Below, piece by piece: positions 33,891 through 42,191 of a stretch of DNA of 48,006 bases. Made by a program: the position numbers and the translations under genes. Source of the stretch: a bacterium (GTDB lineage Bacteria; Cyanobacteriota; Vampirovibrionia; Gastranaerophilales; Gastranaerophilaceae); contig JAFXYZ010000020.1 in the NCBI GenBank assembly GCA_017541465.1, positions 1 through 48,006 on the forward strand, given 5' to 3'. The stretch's first letter is position 1, and each line of letters opens with the position of its first letter. The notes below the pieces were generated by a model. That model saw only the letters and a program-made list of their open reading frames with translations. It ran no database searches and had not been told where the DNA came from.

Positions 33891-36560
33891 ATGACAGAAA
33901 AAAGAGTATGGCTTTTCGAAGAGGGAAATGCCGATATGCGTAATCTCCTTGGCGGAAAAGGTGCAAACCTTGCAGAGATGACAAATCTCGGTTTGCCTGT
34001 TCCTCCCGGATTGACGATTACAACAGAAACTTGTATGGACTACATCAACCACGGCAACAAAATGCCCGCAGGTTTGATGGACGAAGTAAAAGAAAAACTC
34101 AAATCAGTTGAACAAAAAGCAGGAAAGAAATTTGGCGATAAAACAAATCCTCTCCTTGTTTCAGTTCGTTCAGGCGCAAGAATTTCAATGCCGGGTATGA
34201 TGGAAACCATCCTTAACCTCGGTTTAAACGATGAAACAGTTGAGGCTATGGTTAAATTAACAAACAACCCGAGATTCTGCTATGACAGCTACCGCAGATT
34301 TTTAACAATGTTCGGTTCGGTTGCCTGGGAAATGGACAGACAAAAATACTTTGAATCGGAAGTTGAAAAACTCAAAGCAAAAGAAGGCGTCAAAGAAGAT
34401 ACTCAAATCTCGGCTGAAGGCTGGAAGTCTTTAATTCCTGTTTACAAAAACACAATTAAAGAAGTTACCGGAAAAGAATTTCCCCAGGATCCTTATGTAC
34501 AGCTTGAAGAGGCTATTGAAGCTGTATTCCGTTCATGGAATATTCCGAGAGCCGTTGCTTACAGAAACATGAACAAAATCGACCACAACTACGGAACTGC
34601 CGTAAACGTACAGACAATGGTATTCGGTAATATGGGCGATGACTGTGCAACAGGTGTTTCATTCACAAGAAACCCTGCAACAGGCGAAAACAAATTCTAC
34701 GGTGAATATCTGGTAAATGCACAGGGCGAAGACGTTGTTGCAGGTATCAGAACACCGAAACAAATCGCAGAACTCGAAACAGATATGCCCGAACTTTATA
34801 AGCAGTATGTTACTATTGCAAAACAACTTGAAAACGGCTATCACGATGTTCAGGATATGGAATTTACAATTGAAAGAGGCAAACTCTGGATTCTTCAGAC
34901 AAGAAACGGTAAGAGAACGGCAAAAGCGGCTATCAAGATTGCCGTTGATATGTTTGAAGAGGGTATCATAACAAAAGAACAGGCAATTAAACTTGTTGAC
35001 CCGTATTCAGTATATCAGGTTTTACTCCCCTGCTTTAATCCTGCAGCAGTAAAACACGCACACAAGATTTCAAAGGGTGTAAACGCATCTCCGGGTGCTG
35101 CAGTAGGTAAAATCGTATTTGATACCGAAGAAGCAGCAGAAAGAGGAGCAAAAGGCGAAAAAGTTATCCTCGTCAGAATTGAAACCTGCCCTGATGACAT
35201 TCACGGTATGGCAGTTGCTCAGGGTGTTTTGACACTCAGAGGCGGTGCTACATCACACGCAGCGGTTGTTGCAAAAGGTATGGGCAAACCCTGCGTTTCA
35301 GGTTGCGAAGATTTGGTTATCAACCTTAAAGACGGCACCATCACTTGTAAAGACGGCTCTGTATTCCACAAAGATGATATTATCTCTCTTGACGGCGGAA
35401 CAGGTGAAGTTATGGAAGGCGCTATCGAGCTTGTTGAAGCAGGTATCGATGCCGACTTTGAAAAATTCTTCGGCTGGGTAAACGAAATCAAACAACTCAA
35501 GGTTGAAGCAAATGCAGATACTCCGAAGGATATTGAAAACGCTCTTAAATTCGGCGCAGAGGGTGTCGGTCTTTGCAGAACCGAACACATGTTCATGGAT
35601 CCTGACAGACTTCCCTGGGTTCAAAAGATGATTATCGCAGGAACCCCCGAAGCAAGAAAAGAAGCTTTAGACCACCTTCTCCCGATGCAGTATTCAGACT
35701 TCTATGCAATGTTCAAGGCACTCGGCGAGAAACCTTTAACAGTAAGACTTCTCGATCCTCCGCTTCACGAATTTTTGCCTTCTAAGATAGAATTAATCGA
35801 AGAAGTTGCAACAAAGAAAGCCTTAAAACAAGACTATGCTGAAGCAGAAAAGATGCTCGAAATCGTTGAAAACCTCTCTGAATCTAACCCGATGATGGGC
35901 CTCAGAGGTTGCAGACTCGGTTTAACTTACCCTGAAATCAACGAAATGCAGGTCAGAGCAATCTTTGAAGCATGCTGCGATTTGACAAAAGAAGGCTATA
36001 AGGTAAAACCGTGGGTTATGGTTCCTTTAATCGGACACGTAAACGAACTCAAGGTTGTAAAAGAGAGCCTTGTTAAAGTTGCAGACAAAGTAATGCTTGA
36101 AAAAGGCGTTAAAGTTGACTATAAATTCGGTACAATGATTGAAATTCCGCGCGCAGCACTGACTGCAAACGAAATCGCCGATTACGCAGAGTTCTTCTCA
36201 TTTGGTACTAACGACTTAACCCAGATGACCTTTGGTTATTCAAGAGACGATGCGGAAGGCAAATTCTTAAAGAACTATGTTGAACAAAAGATATTACCTT
36301 CTAACCCGTTTGTAACCTTAGACCAAAGCGGTGTCGGACAGTTAATCGAAATGTCAATGGAAAAAGGCAAATCCGTAAACTCGGCACTCGTTGGCGGTGT
36401 ATGCGGTGAACACGGCGGAGATCCCGATTCAGTCAAATTCTGCCACAGAATTGGTTTGAATTACGTTTCCTGCTCACCGTTCAGAGTACCTCAGGCAAGA
36501 CTTGCAGCTGCTCAGGCGGTTATTGAAGAAAAAGCCAAAAAACAGCCCTGCTGCTGCTAA
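33891..36560 (+). CDS. ppdK: Pyruvate, phosphate dikinase
   Basis: Interconverts pyruvate, ATP and Pi with phosphoenolpyruvate, AMP and PPi; in anaerobes it works in glycolysis or gluconeogenesis. The 889-residue enzyme has all three parts: the ATP-grasp domain (start GGKGANLAEMTNLGLPVPPG, about 22-41), the swivelling phosphohistidine domain (GGATSHAAVVAKGMGKPCV, His near 455) and the C-terminal PEP/pyruvate TIM barrel (GLCRTEHMF near 560, FSFGTNDLTQM, GVCGEHGGDP). TTAGGAG precedes the ATG. It is monocistronic, with a terminator 24 bases downstream. Confidence 0.98.
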   Translation: MTEKRVWLFEEGNADMRNLLGGKGANLAEMTNLGLPVPPGLTITTETCMDYINHGNKMPAGLMDEVKEKLKSVEQKAGKKFGDKTNPLLVSVRSGARISMPGMMETILNLGLNDETVEAMVKLTNNPRFCYDSYRRFLTMFGSVAWEMDRQKYFESEVEKLKAKEGVKEDTQISAEGWKSLIPVYKNTIKEVTGKEFPQDPYVQLEEAIEAVFRSWNIPRAVAYRNMNKIDHNYGTAVNVQTMVFGNMGDDCATGVSFTRNPATGENKFYGEYLVNAQGEDVVAGIRTPKQIAELETDMPELYKQYVTIAKQLENGYHDVQDMEFTIERGKLWILQTRNGKRTAKAAIKIAVDMFEEGIITKEQAIKLVDPYSVYQVLLPCFNPAAVKHAHKISKGVNASPGAAVGKIVFDTEEAAERGAKGEKVILVRIETCPDDIHGMAVAQGVLTLRGGATSHAAVVAKGMGKPCVSGCEDLVINLKDGTITCKDGSVFHKDDIISLDGGTGEVMEGAIELVEAGIDADFEKFFGWVNEIKQLKVEANADTPKDIENALKFGAEGVGLCRTEHMFMDPDRLPWVQKMIIAGTPEARKEALDHLLPMQYSDFYAMFKALGEKPLTVRLLDPPLHEFLPSKIELIEEVATKKALKQDYAEAEKMLEIVENLSESNPMMGLRGCRLGLTYPEINEMQVRAIFEACCDLTKEGYKVKPWVMVPLIGHVNELKVVKESLVKVADKVMLEKGVKVDYKFGTMIEIPRAALTANEIADYAEFFSFGTNDLTQMTFGYSRDDAEGKFLKNYVEQKILPSNPFVTLDQSGVGQLIEMSMEKGKSVNSALVGGVCGEHGGDPDSVKFCHRIGLNYVSCSPFRVPQARLAAAQAVIEEKAKKQPCCC

Positions 36561-36584
36561 TAACGGCTGATTAATAAAAAAGTT

Positions 36585-36620
36585 AAGAAAACCTGCTCGA
36601 GAGAGTGGGTTTTCTTTTTT
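36585..36620 (+). terminator. Terminator of ppdK
   Basis: Stem AAGAAAACCTGCTC / GAGTGGGTTTTCTT with two mismatches and a T run to 36621. Confidence 0.85.
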
Positions 36621-36626
36621 TATTAT

Positions 36627-36661
36627 CAACCCTCACCCCAGCCCTCTCCCATTGGAGAGGG
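36627..36661. repeat. Single REP element (C-rich class)
   Basis: Tail CAACCCTCACCCCAG and stem CCCTCTCC/GGAGAGGG. Same class as the pilin-leader repeats; here it sits between converging genes. Confidence 0.8.
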
Positions 36662-36666
36662 AGAGC

Positions 36667-37542
36667 TTATACAAAATTTTTCAAATTCTCAATAATGCTG
36701 TTTACCCAGGCGATACCGTTATCGATAATATTCTTGACTGACTCGGGAATTTCGGTTTTTTCCTTCTTCTTTTCAACGTATTTAAAATAAGATTTCACAT
36801 CATCAACAACGCCGTCACCGTCCGTATCTTTTTTGGTGGTTACGACTATTCCGACTTCATTTCCGTCAGCATCGAGTATTTTCTCTTCGTCCTCGCTCAC
36901 GACATAATCGTTCTTTTCCAAATCCTCCTGATTAATCGCTTCAACGGTTTTGCCGTCACCTGTTGTAATCGTGCCGTCATCGTCAAGTGTCCAGCCTTCG
37001 GGGAGGTCGGGTTCATCTTCTTTTACTTTAATATCGGATAAATCAATAAAATCATCGTCGAGAGTGCCGTTCCATGACCTTTTTGCAATTTCATTGTTGC
37101 AGGCAACGATGTAGTCCTCGACATTGTCATAGCTTGCTCTTTTTGTTGTCAGTTTATTTTTGTCGGCAATCTGCTCATAAACATCGGCAAGTTTTTCAAG
37201 CCCTTTTTCATCATTCAGGTCGATGTTAAAATATGCCGCAATATCCGTCATATACTGAAGCGAAACGTCCTCAAAATAGGTATCTTTATTTGTGACGTGG
37301 TATTCATCATAGTATTTGTCTATATCAAGATACGTCGCTTTTGAATCTTTATCGTCAGGCTTTGTCTGATAATTGATTATGGCTTCACGCCCGCTTTTGG
37401 TGCGGTCATAATCAGACTCGGTAAAAATACTGTCCTCGGAGGCAAAATTACTCGCTTTTGGCTTGTCCTCGTCCTTCTCGACACCGTATTGTTTCCACAG
37501 CTCCTGCGCTTTATTTACATTATTATCAACTGTTTCGGACAT
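36667..37542 (-). CDS. Acidic protein with a Ca-binding DxDGDG loop
   Basis: A 291-residue, very acidic (D/E-rich) protein without signal peptide. Residues about 75-150 are helical, with DKYYDEYHV...YMTDIAAYF. Near the C-terminus is DTDGDGVVDDVKSYF (about 240-254), a calcium loop of the EF-hand/dockerin or thrombospondin-3 type, and it ends in an amphipathic helix (about 265-291). GAGAGGA lies before the ATG. It is not a recognised family. With the EF-hand protein and the 19-residue-repeat protein it is the third likely Ca2+-binding protein here. Confidence 0.7.
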   Translation of the reverse strand: MSETVDNNVNKAQELWKQYGVEKDEDKPKASNFASEDSIFTESDYDRTKSGREAIINYQTKPDDKDSKATYLDIDKYYDEYHVTNKDTYFEDVSLQYMTDIAAYFNIDLNDEKGLEKLADVYEQIADKNKLTTKRASYDNVEDYIVACNNEIAKRSWNGTLDDDFIDLSDIKVKEDEPDLPEGWTLDDDGTITTGDGKTVEAINQEDLEKNDYVVSEDEEKILDADGNEVGIVVTTKKDTDGDGVVDDVKSYFKYVEKKKEKTEIPESVKNIIDNGIAWVNSIIENLKNFV

Positions 37543-37692
37543 AAGTCCCCCATCCTCTCTTAATTTGGTGCATATTTAAACCTTTGGGCAGAAAAATGCA
37601 CAAAAATACTTTTATCCCTCTTAATAATATAAAGTCAAACCTTAGTATAAAATTGACTTTGAATTTCATATTTATTAATTTCTATATTTTTT

Positions 37693-37721
37693 TTTACAAG
37701 GAACTTTGGTTATCATATAAT
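37693..37721 (+). promoter_or_regulatory. Promoter giving a leaderless MCE message
   Basis: -35 TTTACA (37693-37698), 17-base spacer, -10 TATAAT (37716-37721). A start of transcription 7 bases on falls on the ATG at 37728, and no ribosome site lies between. Confidence 0.6.
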
Positions 37722-37727
37722 TATTAT

Positions 37728-38402
37728 ATGAACAAGAAACTTATATGGCTGATAGAATTTTTACTCTGGCTCTTTCTGATAGTGGGGCTGGCGATTTTTT
37801 CCGTTTACGTTAAATCGACACACGATATTGCGCACAACACCTACTACATGTTCTTTAACGATGTTGACGGGCTTGTTAAGGGCTCCCAGGTCAGGGTTAT
37901 GGGACTTGAAATCGGCTATATCCAGGATATAAGGGTTTTTGACAATAAGGTTTTTGTTTCATTTATTGTAACGAAGAAAAATTTCCCTATTCCAAAACAC
38001 GCAATTGCAACTGTTGAATTTTACGGGCTCGGCGGAAGTGTTTCGCTTGAACTCTCACCTGTTTCGGCAGAGGAAACGGGTGAAGGGATTATCAAAACAA
38101 AAGAGCCGTATCGTATCCAGAACTATTACGACACCTCAAAAAATATTTCCATTATGCTTATGAATATGTACACGGGTTTAGGTCAGGCTATTGATAAATC
38201 AAAGATTTTAGACCATAAACACCTCTTAAAGCCAAGCCACTATACGGTTGACGCGCTTGAAGTTGTGGATAAAATTGATGACTCACTCGTTAAGACTATT
38301 TACAGTTACTATGAACTCAAATCAAGGTCGGTACTTCCCCAAAAGATAGAAATTGACGAAGATTCGCTCGAAATCATAGAACAGACAAACGGGGATGATT
38401 AA
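37728..38402 (+). CDS. MCE/MlaD-domain lipid-transport protein
   Basis: A 224-residue substrate-binding protein of an Mla-type phospholipid transporter. It has one N-terminal anchor (about 4-26) and an MCE domain: YYMFFNDVDGLVKGSQVRVMG (about 38-58) and FYGLGGSVSLEL (about 97-108). It is expected in the periplasm, bound to the inner membrane, which supports an envelope with two membranes. I place the start at ATG 37728 (MNKKLIWLIEF); the open frame extends back to 37584 but that part looks like non-coding AT-rich sequence and includes the promoter. The stop overlaps pgeF by one base (TAATG). No MlaE or MlaF is nearby. Confidence 0.88.
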   Translation: MNKKLIWLIEFLLWLFLIVGLAIFSVYVKSTHDIAHNTYYMFFNDVDGLVKGSQVRVMGLEIGYIQDIRVFDNKVFVSFIVTKKNFPIPKHAIATVEFYGLGGSVSLELSPVSAEETGEGIIKTKEPYRIQNYYDTSKNISIMLMNMYTGLGQAIDKSKILDHKHLLKPSHYTVDALEVVDKIDDSLVKTIYSYYELKSRSVLPQKIEIDEDSLEIIEQTNGDD

Positions 38403-39136
38403 TGTTCTATTTTGATTCCTTCCTCGGTAAAAAAGTTCTTAAATCAACCCTGCTCGACGGCATTGACCACTTTTTTACGACAAGAGAATTTCCTCTGACT
38501 TATGCGGACAGAGAGGATTTGAAGGAGGAAGCAGAGCAGAACAGAAAGAAATTAACCGAAGAATTTAAAATTAAAGCTCTCAAAACCGCAAAGCAAACCC
38601 ACTCTGACCATATTCAAATCGTAAAAGAGAATCAGGATTTTTATGACGATACGGATGCGCTGATTTCAAATATAGAAAACTCAGCGATGATACTGAATTT
38701 TGCCGACTGTACCCCGATTATTCTATATTCTTATAAAGATAACGCAGGGGCACTTGTCCACGCAGGCTGGAGGGGTACTGAAAAGGAAATCGTTTATAAG
38801 ACGGTTTTAAAAATGGAAAAAGAGTTAAATGTTGAGCCGAAAAATCTTACGGCAGTGATAGGTCCGGCCATAGGGATAGAGTGTTTTGAGGTCTCGGAAG
38901 AGGTTTTTAATAAGTTAATAAAACCCGATTACCCTGAAAACACTTATAAAATCAAGGATGGGAAGTTTTTTTGCGATTTAAAGCAGATAAACAAATTCCA
39001 AATCGAAAGCTCAGGAGTTGTAAAAATAGATAGAACAAACTATTGCACTTCATGTATGTCTGATATATTTTTTTCATATAGGAAAGAAAACGGAAAAACT
39101 GCCCGGCATAGCAGTATATTAAAAATAAGGGGATAA
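38402..39136 (+). CDS. pgeF: Peptidoglycan-editing factor/multicopper-type YfiH protein
   Basis: A 244-residue zinc-binding YfiH (PgeF, LACC1-like) protein. The family is linked to purine nucleoside phosphorylase/adenosine deaminase activity and to removal of wrongly built peptidoglycan precursors. The metal ligands are clear: KQTHSDHI (about 64-71), NFADCTPIIL (about 98-107), VHAGWRG (about 117-123), ECFEVSEEV. The C-terminal C-T-S-C...FFSYRKENGKTARH fits the family end. Translation is coupled to the MCE gene; the SEC-C gene follows after 2 bases. Confidence 0.92.
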   Translation: MFYFDSFLGKKVLKSTLLDGIDHFFTTREFPLTYADREDLKEEAEQNRKKLTEEFKIKALKTAKQTHSDHIQIVKENQDFYDDTDALISNIENSAMILNFADCTPIILYSYKDNAGALVHAGWRGTEKEIVYKTVLKMEKELNVEPKNLTAVIGPAIGIECFEVSEEVFNKLIKPDYPENTYKIKDGKFFCDLKQINKFQIESSGVVKIDRTNYCTSCMSDIFFSYRKENGKTARHSSILKIRG

Positions 39137-39138
39137 AA

Positions 39139-40458
39139 ATGTCAGTTATTGAACAATTATCAGCAATTTCAAACTCGATGACAAGATTAATAAATTTTGT
39201 TTCAACAGATGATGTTATAAAAGGTGATTTTGAAGAGTATTTAAAGACGGTAGGCGCGGTAAATCTTCCGCCCGAGAAAATGCAGTCGGTCGTTATACCC
39301 TACATTTTTGAAAGAAAATTGCCCGACAATAAAACTGTTATAGGGCTGTTTTTGGAAACCCAGAGTGTCAAAGGGGAAGAGAAGAAGATTATTTCCTCAC
39401 TTTCAAACGCCATAACCTCAATTTTTGAGATTGAAAAGGTCAACCCGAACGGCTTTGATATGTACAGTATTTTGAACGAAAAGAAGTATAAAATTGTTTC
39501 GCTCGTCAAAATGAACAACTTTAGGGGCGTTCACGCAGGTCAGTTCGCTATCTGCAGAATTTTTGAATACAAAGATGAATATTATCTTCTCGAAATCGAA
39601 AATGTTATGTCAAGCATAATGAGAGATGAGATTTATAAATACGCAGTCGCTAAAATCATTGAAAGACCGGAGGATGCCTATCTTGATAACCCCGATAAGA
39701 TTGAACGAATTGAAGCGCAGATAAAAGATTTTAATAAGAAATTTATAAAATTCTTCGGTCAGGATGAAGTTATCACAAACAACCACTGCGCAGATAACCT
39801 GATTAACCTCTTTAACGCATACTGCGAGGACAATACGGAAATTGACAAAGAGGAAATCGAAAAAAATATCGTTCCCGTTGAGGAAAACAAATATTTCGTT
39901 GTCGAGGATTTTCAGAACACTTACGATAACTTTATGGAAAAATCGCTTTCAGGATTTTCCGTTCACAATTCAACCTACGACATCGGTCTGATTTTTGACA
40001 AAAAGCTCGGGCTGTTTGTAATTCCTTTCTATGAAACCTTTAACAAGATTTATGAGGTTGAGGACTATACCAAAATCGAAGGTTATAAAGAGTGCGTGGT
40101 AAGTTTTCTCGAAAACGACAAACTTCCGGCTGCAATTATCGAGAGAGTTGCAAAAAAACACGAAAACTTTATGGAAAGAACAAATAAGATTTTAGAGAGC
40201 GATTACAATGAAAAATCTTTGCTCGAACACTATAAAATAGATTCTTTAAACAACAAAATCTACTCTTCAACGAGTGTTTTATACTCTTCTAAAATCTTTT
40301 CAAAGGTAATGGAAGCCGTTACAGACAAGGTCGAAAACGAGGATAAACAGGGAATTGACTATTCAAATGTGGGAAGAAACGATCCCTGCCCCTGCGGAAG
40401 CGGTAAAAAGTTCAAAAAATGCTGCCTCGACAGAGTAATGGCTCAACAGTTGAGATAA
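39139..40458 (+). CDS. SEC-C-motif protein of unknown function
   Basis: A 439-residue soluble protein. The only recognisable part is the C-terminal SEC-C motif NDPCPCGSGKKFKKCC (about 414-429), a small zinc knuckle as in SecA and in many unrelated proteins. The remaining ~410 residues are alpha/beta without known signature. It is the third gene of the MCE-pgeF operon. A plain GGGGATAAAA lies before the ATG. Role unknown; zinc binding is inferred from the motif. Confidence 0.8.
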   Translation: MSVIEQLSAISNSMTRLINFVSTDDVIKGDFEEYLKTVGAVNLPPEKMQSVVIPYIFERKLPDNKTVIGLFLETQSVKGEEKKIISSLSNAITSIFEIEKVNPNGFDMYSILNEKKYKIVSLVKMNNFRGVHAGQFAICRIFEYKDEYYLLEIENVMSSIMRDEIYKYAVAKIIERPEDAYLDNPDKIERIEAQIKDFNKKFIKFFGQDEVITNNHCADNLINLFNAYCEDNTEIDKEEIEKNIVPVEENKYFVVEDFQNTYDNFMEKSLSGFSVHNSTYDIGLIFDKKLGLFVIPFYETFNKIYEVEDYTKIEGYKECVVSFLENDKLPAAIIERVAKKHENFMERTNKILESDYNEKSLLEHYKIDSLNNKIYSSTSVLYSSKIFSKVMEAVTDKVENEDKQGIDYSNVGRNDPCPCGSGKKFKKCCLDRVMAQQLR

Positions 40459-40461
40459 TCT

Positions 40462-40487
40462 GTAAGTTGGGCATTCCTTGCCCAACA
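40462..40487. repeat. REP-like palindrome
   Basis: Foot GTAAG and stem TTGGGCA/TGCCCAA, with one extra T in the loop relative to 13939-13962. Confidence 0.85.
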
Positions 40488-40503
40488 AATATAAAAAGAA
40501 TAA

Positions 40504-40535
40504 AAAATGAGAGGTCTGAAAACCTCTCATTTTTT
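40504..40535. terminator. Bidirectional intrinsic terminator
   Basis: Stem AATGAGAGGT/ACCTCTCATT with A run before and T run after, between the convergent SEC-C and GGDEF genes. Confidence 0.85.
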
Positions 40536-40551
40536 GATATTTAATAAAATC

Positions 40552-41430
40552 TTACATCTCTAAATTAACCTGAGAGAAGAGAACGACTTTATTTTTTCCT
40601 CTCTTCTTTGCGTTATAGAGTGCGTGTTCTGCGTATCTGATTAATGTATTTGCATTTTCATTGACGTTCTTCATGCAGGGATAAGATGAAATACCGCCCG
40701 AAATCGTAATCGGGTGTTTTTCTTCCTCGCCTGCAGGGATAAATTCCATTTTTTCAACGTCACGTCTGAATCTTTCAGCAAATACAAACGCATTTTCTTC
40801 CGTAGTATTAGGAAGAATAACCATAAATTCTTCATCGCCGTAACGTGTTAAAATATCCTCTTTTCTGACAAAAGCAGAGAGCATTTCAGAAATTTTCTTT
40901 AACAGGACATCGCCCCATTCATAGCCGTACATATCATTGACGACCTTAAAGTAGTCAATATCAAATAACAAGCACGAAAGTGTTGTATCATATCTCTTGC
41001 TTCTTGAAATTTCAGCGTCAAGTCTTTCCTGTAAGAATTTTCTGTTATGAAGCCCTGTGAGTTCATCGGTTGTTGAAACAATATTGACTGTATCTTTGAG
41101 TTCCTTAACTTTATCCATATTTTTCAGACGTGTTTTGAGTTCAAACTCGTTAAGAGGTTTGAGGATAAAATCATAATAATCACCCCTAACAATAAGCGGT
41201 TCAGGAACTTTATCAAGCACGCTCAGGGCAGGAACCTTGAATTTAGTAACCATTGCTACTTCTCTGAGTTTTTCCTCCGGTAAATCGAGAATAACGGCAG
41301 AGGGATTGTATTTATCCATATCTCTGATTTCGATTACGTCTTTAACACGAACATCAGCATCGCTGCAAGCCTTAACGATATTTTCAACGTCGCTTTTTCC
41401 GTCAACCGCGTAGATAATAACATTTTTCAT
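40552..41430 (-). CDS. Receiver-like protein with degenerate GGDEF domain
   Basis: A 292-residue protein. Residues 1-110 resemble a response-regulator receiver (VILDLP as possible phospho-site near 50, ILKP near 89) though the usual acidic pair at the N-terminus is reduced to one Asp. Residues about 115-285 are a GGDEF domain: TDELTGLHNRKF (start), DIDYFKVVND (metal and base binding), then RYGDEEF near 199-205, where normal enzymes have RYGGEEF. The second glycine of the active loop is replaced by Asp. Catalysis of c-di-GMP synthesis is therefore doubtful; a binding or regulatory role is possible. Confidence 0.88.
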   Translation of the reverse strand: MKNVIIYAVDGKSDVENIVKACSDADVRVKDVIEIRDMDKYNPSAVILDLPEEKLREVAMVTKFKVPALSVLDKVPEPLIVRGDYYDFILKPLNEFELKTRLKNMDKVKELKDTVNIVSTTDELTGLHNRKFLQERLDAEISRSKRYDTTLSCLLFDIDYFKVVNDMYGYEWGDVLLKKISEMLSAFVRKEDILTRYGDEEFMVILPNTTEENAFVFAERFRRDVEKMEFIPAGEEEKHPITISGGISSYPCMKNVNENANTLIRYAEHALYNAKKRGKNKVVLFSQVNLEM

Positions 41431-41504
41431 ATTACTTATTCCTATACCAAATACAAGCCTATTCTACCAAATTTTTAAGAGTTATACAAGTCATTAACAT
41501 GCAA

Positions 41505-41531
41505 AATGCGGGTACAAACCGCACCCGCATT
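41505..41531 (-). terminator. Hairpin after hpf
   Basis: Stem AATGCGGGT/ACCCGCATT, followed on the minus strand by a short TTTTG. It probably ends the hpf message. Confidence 0.6.
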
Positions 41532-41558
41532 ATAAAAATATTTAATTTAAACTGAGAA

Positions 41559-41918
41559 CTATACTTTTTCTTCCTCTTCTTCCTTCGGCATATCCGTTCT
41601 GATAGATTCAGACTTAGAATAGCTCATTTGTTTGTCCTTAAACTTTTTAACCTGTCTGACGAGTTTGTCTGCAACCAAATCGATACTTGCATACATAGAC
41701 TCTGCCGATTCTTCTGCCTGGATAGAGCCTGCCGGCAGTTTACAAAGGACTTCTGCGGTATGCCCCTGGGCAACTGACGGGTTTTTCGTTACGTTCAAAA
41801 CTACTTCAATAGATTGGATTTGGTCATAACAACTGAGTGCCTTTCCGATTTTTTCTTCTGCGTAACTTCTGATAGCGTCAGTGATTTCAATGTTGCGTCC
41901 TTTGACTGTAATTCGCAT
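41559..41918 (-). CDS. hpf: Ribosome hibernation-promoting factor (short form)
   Basis: A 119-residue HPF/RaiA domain protein. It binds the decoding centre of 70S ribosomes in stationary phase and blocks translation. The family block GRNIEITDAIRSYAEEKIGK (about 8-27) and VEVVLNV-type strand are clear, as is YASIDLVADKLVRQVKKFKDK (about 76-96). It lacks the C-terminal dimerisation domain of long HPF, so it is the short form; the tail is poly-E. Usual ribosome site TGGAGG before the ATG. Confidence 0.93.
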   Translation of the reverse strand: MRITVKGRNIEITDAIRSYAEEKIGKALSCYDQIQSIEVVLNVTKNPSVAQGHTAEVLCKLPAGSIQAEESAESMYASIDLVADKLVRQVKKFKDKQMSYSKSESIRTDMPKEEEEEKV

Positions 41919-42034
41919 GTATTTGCCTCCATAAAATGTACTAAATCATTATAACCCATTTAGGCAAACTTTTAAAGGTGTTTTAATAAAAAAATAATAT
42001 TTATTGCGAAAAAAATTGCGACAATTCAGAATAT

Positions 42035-42184
42035 CCCTACGGGCAAACCCTCACCCCTGCCCTCTATCTTGAAATTTCTTTACGCTCAAGCAGTCGTCCT
42101 TTTTTGGACTTCGTCCACATCGGACTTTTGCTTTCGCTACCCGAGTTTCACTCGTCCGAAATTCCGCTCCCAAAGGAGAGGGAG
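42035..42184. repeat. REP element interrupted by a ~103-base insert
   Basis: The left arm 42035-42065 (CCCTACGGGCAAACCCTC, then ACCCCTGCCCTCT) and the right arm 42169-42184 (CCCAAAGGAGAGGGAG) are the halves of one C-rich REP. Between them, 42066-42168 is a dense set of small palindromes (GTCC-TTTTTT-GGAC, CGAGTTTCACTCG). The insert is not seen elsewhere in the window. Confidence 0.6.
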
Positions 42185-42191
42185 TAAAAAA

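Noticed and set aside
37584-37727. Longer N-terminus for the MCE protein
   Set aside because: The extra 48 codons cover a good promoter and are AT-rich low-complexity sequence; the anchor helix typical of MCE proteins begins just after ATG 37728.
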